A stretch of DNA of 57,706 nucleotides from UMGS1663 sp963621995 (GTDB taxonomy: Bacteria > Bacillota > Clostridia > TANB77 > CAG-508), in contig CAVFFZ010000007.1 of NCBI GenBank assembly GCA_963621995.1, forward strand, positions 1 through 57,706. The letters are read 5' to 3'. This document shows, in pieces, positions 28,918 through 36,574 of the stretch (position 1 is its first letter; each line of letters opens with the position of its first letter). The translations under genes and the position numbers were made by a program. Below the pieces are notes generated by a model. That model ran no database searches, was not told where the DNA came from, and worked only from the letters and a program-made list of their open reading frames with translations.

Positions 28918-29691
28918 ATGGCAGTAGTTGCAATGAAACAATTACTAGAAGCTGGTGTTCACTTTGGACATCAAACAAGAAGATGGGATCCTAAAATGGC
29001 AGAATACATTTTTCAAGCAAGAAATGGCATTCACATTATAGACCTACAAAAAACATCTAAAAAATTAGATGAAGCATATGCATTTATGAAAGAACAAGCT
29101 GAAGAGGGAAAAACAGTTTTATTTGTTGGAACAAAAAAACAAGCTCAAGAATGCATGAAAGAAGCTGCTGAAAAAAGTGGCATGTATTACATTAACCAAA
29201 GATGGTTAGGAGGAATGCTAACAAACTTTGGAACTATTCGTAAAAGAGTAGAAAGATTAAAAGAATTAGAAACAATGCAAGAAGATGGTACTTTTGAAGT
29301 ATTACCAAAAAAAGAAGTAATTCTTTTAAAGAAAGAAATGGAAAAATTAGAGAAAAACTTAGGTGGAATTAAAGAAATGACTGATATTCCAGGAGTTTTA
29401 TTCGTAGTAGATCCTAAAAAAGAAAGAATAGCTATATTAGAAGCTAAAAAATTAGGAATTCCAGTTGTAGGATTAATAGATACAAACTGTAATCCAGAAG
29501 ATTTAGATTACCCAATTCCAGGAAATGATGATGCAATTCGTGCAGTAAAACTAATAGCTGACACAATGGCAAATGCTATTATTGAAGGAAAACAAGGTGA
29601 ATCTATGAATTCAGACGTAGCAGAAGAAATAATTAACGAAAATGCAGAACCAAAAAGCATTGAAGAAGTAGTAGAAGCTACTAAAGAATAA
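28918..29691 (+). CDS. rpsB: 30S ribosomal protein S2
   Basis: 257 residues from the ATG at 28918, behind a perfect AAAGGAGG; an upstream in-frame start would include this RBS. Classic S2 sequence: LLEAGVHFGHQTRRWDPKM, GTKKQAQECM, QRWLGGMLTNFGTI and VVGLIDTNCNPEDLDYPIPG. The acidic C-terminal extension is common. S2 joins the small ribosomal subunit late in assembly. It is followed by its own hairpin and then tsf, the usual rpsB-tsf order. Codon use is more GC-rich at third positions than neighbouring genes, as expected for high expression. Confidence 0.98.
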   Translation: MAVVAMKQLLEAGVHFGHQTRRWDPKMAEYIFQARNGIHIIDLQKTSKKLDEAYAFMKEQAEEGKTVLFVGTKKQAQECMKEAAEKSGMYYINQRWLGGMLTNFGTIRKRVERLKELETMQEDGTFEVLPKKEVILLKKEMEKLEKNLGGIKEMTDIPGVLFVVDPKKERIAILEAKKLGIPVVGLIDTNCNPEDLDYPIPGNDDAIRAVKLIADTMANAIIEGKQGESMNSDVAEEIINENAEPKSIEEVVEATKE

Positions 29692-29703
29692 TATTTGAAA
29701 ATA

Positions 29704-29737
29704 AAAAAGGGTAGAGCCTTTATCTGCTCTATCCTTT
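29704..29737 (+). terminator. Attenuator/terminator between rpsB and tsf
   Basis: Stem AAAAGGGTAGAGC / GCTCTATCCTTTT (one G-U pair) with a short T run, 12 bases after rpsB. Partial read-through into tsf is likely. Confidence 0.7.
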
Positions 29738-29875
29738 TAAAATAAAATTTATAAAAAGGAGAGCAATAATACTATTTGAATACTAATTCGCAAGGGGAGG
29801 GGACATTCCTTAAACTAAGTGGAAGTGACAAAATAGTAGGGTGTGTCCCTTAATATAAAAAGAGGAGGAAATAAA

Positions 29876-30760
29876 ATGATTACAGCTAGTCAAGTTAAAG
29901 ATTTAAGAGAAAGAACAGGTGCAGGCATGATGGACTGCAAAAAAGTTTTAACAGAAACAGATGGAGATATAGAAAAGGCAATAGAACTATTACGCGAAAG
30001 AGGACTTTCAAAAGCAGCTAAAAAATCAGGAAGAATAGCAGCAGAAGGTTTAGCAGCATCTTACATAAGCGAAGACAAAAAAGTAGGTGTTGTAGTAGAA
30101 GTAAATGCTGAAACAGATTTCGTTGCTAAAAACGAAGAATTTAGAAACTTTGTAGCAGATGTTGCAAAACAAATAGCAGATAAAGCACCAGCTACAGTAG
30201 AAGAATTATTAGCTGAAGAATCAATTGCTGAACCAGGAAAAACTGTGTCAGAAGTTTTAACATCTAAAATAGCTACAATTGGTGAAAATATGTCAATTCG
30301 TAGATTTGAAAGATTTGAAACAACAACAGGAATGATTAAAGACTATATTCACGGAGATGGAAAAATAGCAGTTTTAGTTGAAATGGAAAATGCTACAGAA
30401 GAATTAGCAAAAGATATTTGTATGCAAATAGCAGCAGCTAGACCTGAATATTTAGATAGAGAATCAGTACCAGCTGAAAGAGTAGAAAAAGAAATGGAAA
30501 TCTTAAAAGCGCAAGCTATAAATGAAGGAAAACCAGCTGAAATAGCAGAAAAAATGGTACAAGGAAGAATTGGAAAATTCTACGGAGAAATTTGTTTAGT
30601 AGAGCAACCATTTGTTAAAGATTCAGACCAAAAAGTTGGAAAAATGGTAGAAGCTAAAGGTGCTAAAATAATAAGATTTGCAAGAATTGAAAAAGGTGAA
30701 GGATTAGAAAAAAGAGAAGAGAACTTTGCTGAAGAAGTTGCAAAACAAATAAACGGATAA
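29876..30760 (+). CDS. tsf: Elongation factor Ts
   Basis: 294 residues from the ATG at 29876 (RBS GAGGAGG). The N-terminal UBA-like domain has VKDLRERTGAGMMDCKKVL, and the core has VEVNAETDFVAKNEEF, the TDFVAKN motif that contacts EF-Tu. Family role: it recycles EF-Tu by GDP/GTP exchange. The 184-base gap to rpsB contains a terminator and a G-rich inverted-repeat remnant (about 29770-29854, AAGGGGAGGGGACA ... TGTCCCTT) that resembles MITE debris, but is too degraded to assign. Confidence 0.98.
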   Translation: MITASQVKDLRERTGAGMMDCKKVLTETDGDIEKAIELLRERGLSKAAKKSGRIAAEGLAASYISEDKKVGVVVEVNAETDFVAKNEEFRNFVADVAKQIADKAPATVEELLAEESIAEPGKTVSEVLTSKIATIGENMSIRRFERFETTTGMIKDYIHGDGKIAVLVEMENATEELAKDICMQIAAARPEYLDRESVPAERVEKEMEILKAQAINEGKPAEIAEKMVQGRIGKFYGEICLVEQPFVKDSDQKVGKMVEAKGAKIIRFARIEKGEGLEKREENFAEEVAKQING

Positions 30761-30769
30761 TAAAGGTAG

Positions 30770-30808
30770 AATAAGTTATGATATTAAAAAATCATAGCTT
30801 ATTTTTTT
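30770..30808 (+). terminator. Terminator after tsf
   Basis: 13-bp stem AATAAGTTATGAT / ATCATAGCTTATT (one G-U pair) followed by T7. Confidence 0.85.
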
Positions 30809-30849
30809 GCTCCGTTCCAAAAAACAGTTCAAAAAATATCTTAAATAAC

Positions 30850-30878
30850 TTGTAATTAGTAAGTTTTTTAGATATAAT
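30850..30878 (+). promoter_or_regulatory. Promoter of the GT-C-like membrane protein gene
   Basis: TTGTAA (30850-30855), 17-bp spacer, perfect TATAAT (30873-30878), 34 bases before the start codon at 30913. Confidence 0.65.
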
Positions 30879-30912
30879 TAAGCATATGAAAAATAGGAGG
30901 ATTAGATAAAAA

Positions 30913-32625
30913 ATGAATTCAGAAGAAAAAAACACAAAAATGAAATTTAATGTTCTGGCGATTATTTGTATAATTTTATTTAGCTTTTTACTAGCACCTG
31001 TAACACTTCAAAATGATACCTATTATACAATAAAGATTGGGGAACATATTATAAATGAAGGACTAGATATGCAAGATCCATTTTCTTGGCATGAAGATTT
31101 ACCTTATACTTATCCTCATTGGGCATATGATACAGCAACATATTTGATATATAATTTAGGACAAAATACAGGAATAGCAGATGGGGGAATGTTATTTATT
31201 TACATTACTACTGCAATTTTAGCTTGTGTGTTAGGAGTTCTAATATATATAACAGCAACCAAATTAAGTAAAAATAACTTAATTTCATTTATATTAACAA
31301 TGTTTGCAATGTACTTATTAAAAGACTTTATAGCTGCACGTGCACAGTTAGTAACATTTATACTATTTGTGCTTACAATATTATTTATAGAGAGTTTCTT
31401 AGAAACAAAGAAAAAGAGATATTTTATAGGAATTATTCTAATATCAATTATAATAGCAAATGTACATGTTGCAGTATGGCCATTCTTTTTTATATTATTC
31501 TTGCCATATATAGCAGAATATATAATAGCATGTATATTAGATGCAAATATAATTTCTAAATTAGTAATAAAAAATAAAGAGATAATCGTAAAAAAGATAG
31601 AAAAGAAATTATTAAAAGAAACTGATAAAGAAAAGAAAAATATACTTATTAAAGAATTAGAAGAAGAAAAGATCAACTTAGAAAAAACTAAGGAAAGAGA
31701 AATTGAAGTAAAAGAAAAGGAAAGTAAAAAAAGAGAAAATCCATATAGAATAAAAATTAAGAAAAATAATGCTGCAAAATGGTTAATTTTACTTATGATT
31801 ATATGTGCATTTACAGGGCTTTTAACACCACTTGGAGATACACCATATACATATTTAATAAAAACAATGCAAGGAAATACAACAAAAAGCATTAGTGAAC
31901 ATCAGCCATTAACATTATATAATGATAAAGCAACAATGATAGTATTAGCACTAGTATTTGCAACATTAATATTTACAGATGTAAAAATTAAATTAAGTGA
32001 TTTATTCATGATAGCAGGACTTATTTTTCTAAGTTTTATGTCTAGAAGACAAGTTTCACTATTAGTTTTAATAGGAGTGTTTATATTCGCAAAATGGCTT
32101 GAATATTTGGCTAATAAATACGATAAAGATGGATCTCTTAAATTCATGGAATTAGTAAATACAATTGTAGGAAAAGTAATAACTATAGCGTTAGTAGGAT
32201 TAATATGTTTTGTATTTATAAAGCCTAAAATAAATGACAAATTTATTGATGAAAGCAAATATCCTGTGGCAGCAGCTGATTGGATGTTAGAAAACTTAGA
32301 TGTTAAAAATATAAAATTGTATAATGAATACAATTATGGAAGTTATTTATTATTTAGGGGAATACCTGTATTTATAGACTCAAGAGCAGATTTATATGCT
32401 CCAGAATTTAATAAAAAAGATGGAGAAGAAGGAAGAGATATTTTCTCAGATTATATAAATATTTCATCTATAGGAACATATTATGAAACAAAATTTGAAA
32501 AATATGGAATTACGCATGTTATAGTTGTAAACAATGCAAAATTGAATATGTTCTTATCAAAAGATGAAAACTATAAACAATTATATAAAGACGATAACTT
32601 TACTATATATGAAAGAAATGTATAA
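30913..32625 (+). CDS. Polytopic membrane protein, GT-C glycosyltransferase-like
   Basis: 570 residues with about ten hydrophobic segments, interrupted by a charged cytoplasmic coiled coil at about 215-285. The first external loop carries NDTYYTIKIGEHIINEG followed by DPFSWHEDLPYTYPHW, the layout of GT-C-type membrane glycosyltransferases, in which an acidic residue in the first loop is catalytic. The C-terminal soluble part contains NEYNYGSYLLFRGIPVFIDS and SRADLYAPE, seen in uncharacterised bacterial relatives. The substrate is unknown. It has its own promoter. It may head the transcript that continues into the lspA-like gene, 61 bases on. Confidence 0.7.
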   Translation: MNSEEKNTKMKFNVLAIICIILFSFLLAPVTLQNDTYYTIKIGEHIINEGLDMQDPFSWHEDLPYTYPHWAYDTATYLIYNLGQNTGIADGGMLFIYITTAILACVLGVLIYITATKLSKNNLISFILTMFAMYLLKDFIAARAQLVTFILFVLTILFIESFLETKKKRYFIGIILISIIIANVHVAVWPFFFILFLPYIAEYIIACILDANIISKLVIKNKEIIVKKIEKKLLKETDKEKKNILIKELEEEKINLEKTKEREIEVKEKESKKRENPYRIKIKKNNAAKWLILLMIICAFTGLLTPLGDTPYTYLIKTMQGNTTKSISEHQPLTLYNDKATMIVLALVFATLIFTDVKIKLSDLFMIAGLIFLSFMSRRQVSLLVLIGVFIFAKWLEYLANKYDKDGSLKFMELVNTIVGKVITIALVGLICFVFIKPKINDKFIDESKYPVAAADWMLENLDVKNIKLYNEYNYGSYLLFRGIPVFIDSRADLYAPEFNKKDGEEGRDIFSDYINISSIGTYYETKFEKYGITHVIVVNNAKLNMFLSKDENYKQLYKDDNFTIYERNV

Positions 32626-32686
32626 AGAATAATTGTAAAGGAAATTTAGATAGTAAAAATAAAAAAGTATAAAAGGCTAAATTAAA

Positions 32687-33199
32687 ATGAAAGAAAAAAA
32701 ACAGTATGTATTAGTTATAATGTTGATATTATCTATTATAGTAATAGATCAAGTAGTTAAATTTTGTGTAATATCAAATCAACAAATAGAAATAGAAAAT
32801 AGTGTAATAAAGATAAATTATACTGAACAAGAGAAAAAGAATATTGAAATAAGACAAGTTGTAACGAGTATTTTGGCTGACTTATTAGTAATATTAATAT
32901 TATTTAGATTTTTATTAAGACAAATAAATAATATGAATGTAGCAACTAAAATAGCCATAGGTTTTGTTTTAGGTGGAGCTATTAGCAATGTAATAGATAG
33001 ATTTATAAAAGGAAGGATTATTAAATACTTAGATATATCTGGTATAATAAACTCATTCCCAGTATTTAATATAGCACATATATTTATAGTTGTAGGATTT
33101 GTTATTTTTGTAATTACAATAGGTATTGACTTAATAAAAATGAGTCCAAGGGAGGAGAAAACTAATTTTGATAAAAAAGATACAAGTAAAAGCAATTAA
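32687..33199 (+). CDS. lspA: Signal peptidase II (LspA)-like protein with altered catalytic site
   Basis: 170 residues, four membrane segments and the usual position just before rluD. The block GGAISNVIDRFIKGRIIKYL keeps the first catalytic Asp (NVIDR). The second motif, normally FNxAD, reads FPVFNIAHIFIVVG, with His in place of the second catalytic Asp. The external motif around N-x-G-A-A-F is also unrecognisable (INYTEQEKKNIE). The canonical enzyme removes lipoprotein signal peptides; this copy is probably inactive or altered. A second, intact lspA elsewhere in the genome would be expected. It overlaps rluD by 32 bases. Confidence 0.8.
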   Translation: MKEKKQYVLVIMLILSIIVIDQVVKFCVISNQQIEIENSVIKINYTEQEKKNIEIRQVVTSILADLLVILILFRFLLRQINNMNVATKIAIGFVLGGAISNVIDRFIKGRIIKYLDISGIINSFPVFNIAHIFIVVGFVIFVITIGIDLIKMSPREEKTNFDKKDTSKSN

Positions 33200-34091
33200 T
33201 GAAAAAATAAGATTAGACGCTTATATTAGCAAAGAGATAGAAGATTTATCTAGAAGTATGATTCAAAAATTGCTAGAAGACAATAAAATTAATGTTAATA
33301 GGAAAATAGAAAAACCATCTTATAAAGTACAAGAAGGAGATATAATAGAGGTCAGTATAGAAGAACCAAAAGAGGTGAAAATAGAGGCTCAAGATATACC
33401 TTTAGATATTATATATGAAGATAACGATATCTTAGTTGTAAATAAACAAAAGGGATTAGTTGTTCATCCTGCAAATGGCAATCCAGACGGAACGTTGGTT
33501 AATGCTATTATGGCACATTGTAAAGATAGTTTATCTGGAATAGGTGGAGAGTTAAGGCCAGGTATAGTTCATAGACTAGATAAAGATACATCAGGTTTAT
33601 TAATTATTGCTAAAAATGATAAAGCACATATACAAGTTAGTGAACAAATAAAAAATAGAGAAGTAAAGAAAACTTATATTGCATTAGTTAGAGGGACTAT
33701 AGCTGAAGATGAAGCAACTATAAATATGCCAATAGGAAGAAGCACGAAAGATAGAAAGAAAATGGCAGTAACAAAAAATGGAAAAGAAGCGGTTACTCAT
33801 TTTAAAGTGTTAAATAGATTTACAACAAATAAGGCAAGCTATACTTTGTTAGAAATAAAAATAGATACAGGTAGAACACATCAAATAAGAGTACATATGG
33901 CAGAAATAGGACATCCTGTAATAGGAGATAGTGTGTATTCAAATGGAAAAAATGAATTTGGAATAGAAGGGCAATGTTTACATGCAAAGAGGCTAGAATT
34001 TGTACATCCAATTACCAGAAAAGAAATGAAGCTAGAAGCACCTTTACCAGAATATTTTCAAAAAGTAATTGAGCAATTAGAAAATAATTAA
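33168..34091 (+). CDS. rluD: Ribosomal large subunit pseudouridine synthase, RluA/RluD family
   Basis: 307 residues with a TTG start at 33168, ten bases after GGGAGGAG inside the end of the lspA-like gene. The N-terminal S4 domain (RLDAYISKEIEDLSRS) is followed by the catalytic domain with HRLDKDTSGLLIIAK, whose Asp is the nucleophile, and GRTHQIRVHM. Family role: converts uridine to pseudouridine in 23S rRNA. The lspA-rluD pair is a common Firmicute arrangement. Confidence 0.92.
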   Translation: MIKKIQVKAINEKIRLDAYISKEIEDLSRSMIQKLLEDNKINVNRKIEKPSYKVQEGDIIEVSIEEPKEVKIEAQDIPLDIIYEDNDILVVNKQKGLVVHPANGNPDGTLVNAIMAHCKDSLSGIGGELRPGIVHRLDKDTSGLLIIAKNDKAHIQVSEQIKNREVKKTYIALVRGTIAEDEATINMPIGRSTKDRKKMAVTKNGKEAVTHFKVLNRFTTNKASYTLLEIKIDTGRTHQIRVHMAEIGHPVIGDSVYSNGKNEFGIEGQCLHAKRLEFVHPITRKEMKLEAPLPEYFQKVIEQLENN

Positions 34092-34167
34092 AACTATAAT
34101 GGTGAAAAAAATAAAGATAAATTTAAAAAAATACATAGTAGAAAATTAAATGTTTGAAGGAAGAAAA

Positions 34168-34890
34168 ATGGAAGAAGAAAGATTACAAAAATATTTAGCA
34201 AATAGTGGAATAACATCACGTAGAAAAGCAGAAGAATTTATATTAGCTGGAAAAGTTAAAGTAAATGGTCATGTTATAACAGAGCTTGGAACAAAAGTAA
34301 ATCCGGATAAAGACATTATAGAATATGAAGGAAAAAGAGTAAATAATAATATAAAAAAAGTATATGTGCTATTAAACAAGCCAATAGACTATGTAACAAC
34401 AGTAAAAGATCAATTTAGCAGAAACACAGTAGTAGATTTAGTAAAAAATGCAGGGAACAATTTACTTCCAGTTGGAAGATTAGATATGTATACATCAGGA
34501 GCATTAATATTAACAAATGACGGAGATTTTATTTTTCATGTAACACATCCAAAGCATGAGGTGGAAAAAACGTATACTGTAACTCTAAGAGGAAAAGTCA
34601 CAAACGAAGATGTAGAAAGTTTAAGACAAGGGGTTATTATAGATAAAGAGTATAAAACAAAACCTGCTAAAGTTAGAATTATGAAGATAGACGAAGAAAA
34701 GAATTTGTCCAGATTAGAAATAGTAATACATGAGGGAAAAAATAGACAAGTTAGAAAAATGTGTGAAGCAATAGGAAAGAAAGTTGTAGCTTTACATAGA
34801 AGCAAAATTGGAAACTTAGATGTAAAAGACTTGAAAATAGGACAATGGAGATATTTAACTAAAAAAGAAGTAGATATGCTAATGAAATAA
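34168..34890 (+). CDS. rluB: Pseudouridine synthase, RsuA/RluB family
   Basis: 240 residues from the ATG at 34168 (RBS GAAGGAAGA). The S4 domain RLQKYLANSGITSRRKAEE precedes the catalytic motif PVGRLDMYTSGALILTNDG (Asp nucleophile) and GKNRQVRKMCEAIG near the end. RsuA and RluB/E/F subfamilies are hard to separate by eye; RluB-like is preferred for the Gram-positive length and S4 domain. It ends at a strong terminator. Confidence 0.9.
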   Translation: MEEERLQKYLANSGITSRRKAEEFILAGKVKVNGHVITELGTKVNPDKDIIEYEGKRVNNNIKKVYVLLNKPIDYVTTVKDQFSRNTVVDLVKNAGNNLLPVGRLDMYTSGALILTNDGDFIFHVTHPKHEVEKTYTVTLRGKVTNEDVESLRQGVIIDKEYKTKPAKVRIMKIDEEKNLSRLEIVIHEGKNRQVRKMCEAIGKKVVALHRSKIGNLDVKDLKIGQWRYLTKKEVDMLMK

Positions 34891-34894
34891 ATTT

Positions 34895-34952
34895 TAGAAA
34901 CAGGCTTAAAAATTTAATTAAACAATAAAATTTCTAAGCCTGTTTCTATTTA
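34895..34952 (+). terminator. Terminator after the RluB-like gene
   Basis: 14-bp perfect stem TAGAAACAGGCTTA / TAAGCCTGTTTCTA with an AT-rich 26-nt loop that can pair further. Confidence 0.75.
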
Positions 34953-35008
34953 CAAAAAAAGTAATTATTTATATAATAAAAAAAACAAAGGAAAAAGGAG
35001 ATAAAAAA

Positions 35009-35500
35009 TTGGAATGCAAAAGATTTATTCCAGCAAATTGGAATGAAGATTTAAAAGAAGGTCAAATAGTAGAGGGAATAGTAAAAAACATTAGACACTA
35101 TGGTGCATTTATAGAAATAGAAGGTGGCAAGACTGCACTTCTTCACATAGAAGATATTTCTGTAGCTAGAATAAAATCACCATATGAAAGACTTAAAATT
35201 GGACAAGAAGCAAATTTTGTGGTAAAATCGATAGATAGAGAGAATAAGAGAATTTTACTATCTTATAAAGAACTATTAGGTTCATGGGAAGACAATGCTA
35301 AAAACTTTAAAGAAGGGGTAGTTGTTACAGGAATAGCAAGAGAAACAGAAAAATCTAAAAATGGTATTTTTGTGGAACTTACGCCAAATTTGGTAGGAAT
35401 GGCAGAATATAAAGAGGGTATAGAATATGGACAAGATGTTAATGTTTATATTAAAAGAATTATACCAGATAAAAAGAAAATAAAATTAATTATTGTCTAA
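35009..35500 (+). CDS. S1-domain RNA-binding protein
   Basis: 163 residues with a TTG start at 35009 behind AAAAAGGAG; the nearby ATG is out of frame. It holds two S1 (OB-fold) motifs: a canonical one (GQIVEGIVKNIRHYGAFIEI) at about 15-90 and a second, weaker one (GVVVTGIARETEKSKNGIFVEL) at about 105-160. Such proteins bind RNA or ribosomes, as do YabR-type and RpsA-related proteins. No nuclease domain is attached. Probably a cytoplasmic translation or RNA-turnover factor. Confidence 0.8.
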   Translation: MECKRFIPANWNEDLKEGQIVEGIVKNIRHYGAFIEIEGGKTALLHIEDISVARIKSPYERLKIGQEANFVVKSIDRENKRILLSYKELLGSWEDNAKNFKEGVVVTGIARETEKSKNGIFVELTPNLVGMAEYKEGIEYGQDVNVYIKRIIPDKKKIKLIIV

Positions 35501-35594
35501 AAAATATAATTAAAACATCATTTAAGCATGTTTTAGTATTTAATTATTTTAATTTAATTTTTAGGACGAATATCCTAAAAGAGGAGGGAAAAAC

Positions 35595-36536
35595 ATGGTA
35601 GAAGATAATGAAATTAAAGCACAAGTATCACCATTTGCAATTCGTGAAGGTGAAATTAAAGTTTTTGACGGTAAAGATGGTTATGTATCAATGAACCAAA
35701 TTATACACAAAATAAACATTGGTCATATTACAGATATTCATTTTGCAATATTAGAATTAGTAAATGAATTTGAATTTATTACATCAAGACAAATTTTCCA
35801 ATTATTAGAGTGGAAAGGTATTGATGCTAAATCACAAGATAAACTAAATAATAAATTAGAACAATTAGTAAAATCTAAAATATTAACAAGATACTACTTT
35901 AGTTCTGAAGAAGGGAAAGGAATTTATCGTATTTACTGTTTAGAAAAAATGGGTAAATACCTATTAAATTCAAAAGAAATAGAATGTAAATGGCAACCAA
36001 CAGATAATACAAAACCTGTTGCAATGATAAAAAAACGTTTAGCAGGAAATCAAACAATTATAGCTTATTTAAGAAAAGTAAAAGCATTTGACTCTTATAT
36101 TCCAAAGCCAGTTATTACAGCTAAAATGGCAGGAAAGGTATTTAAAGCAACTGGTGGAAGTGTTAAACTTACAAAAAACGGAAAAGCAATTCAATTTGTA
36201 TTTGAAGTAGTAAGAAGAGAAGAAGACTGGGAGAAGAAACTAGTAGATAAAATGAGATTATATCAAGACTTCTACGATAACTACGTTCCGGGGGATTCAG
36301 GTTTTGCTTCAATGCCACAATTAATATTTATTTGTGAAGATGAAAAACATATGGCAGAAACATTTAGAACAATAATTGCAAATCAAGTAGAAATTAAACA
36401 ATTAAAATTATATTTTTCAACAGATTTAAGACAAAATGAAGAAACTCTTGCAAAAACTTTAGTAGAGTTTAAACAAGATCCAGAAACTAAAAAATACAAA
36501 ATGGAAGATGTTGAAGTTAAGTTGTTAGGAATATAA
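35595..36536 (+). CDS. Replication-relaxation-like winged-helix protein
   Basis: 313 residues. The first ~110 residues form a winged helix (HFAILELVNEFEFITSRQIF... LEQLVKSKILTRYYF). The rest is a mixed domain that resembles the Replic_Relax family found with conjugation and plasmid genes (VVRREEDWEKKLVDKMRLYQ). RBS GAGGAGGGA. It is convergent with the VirD4-like gene, sharing one terminator. That pairing suggests a domesticated or cryptic transfer module, though it lies outside the obvious mobile region. Confidence 0.6.
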   Translation: MVEDNEIKAQVSPFAIREGEIKVFDGKDGYVSMNQIIHKINIGHITDIHFAILELVNEFEFITSRQIFQLLEWKGIDAKSQDKLNNKLEQLVKSKILTRYYFSSEEGKGIYRIYCLEKMGKYLLNSKEIECKWQPTDNTKPVAMIKKRLAGNQTIIAYLRKVKAFDSYIPKPVITAKMAGKVFKATGGSVKLTKNGKAIQFVFEVVRREEDWEKKLVDKMRLYQDFYDNYVPGDSGFASMPQLIFICEDEKHMAETFRTIIANQVEIKQLKLYFSTDLRQNEETLAKTLVEFKQDPETKKYKMEDVEVKLLGI

Positions 36537-36538
36537 AT

Positions 36539-36571
36539 AAAGAGGAGATATTAAAATATATCTCCTCTTAA
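36539..36571. terminator. Bidirectional terminator between convergent genes
   Basis: Stem AAAGAGGAGATAT / ATATCTCCTCTT with A/T-rich flanks, serving the genes on both sides. Confidence 0.8.
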
Positions 36572-36574
36572 ATT

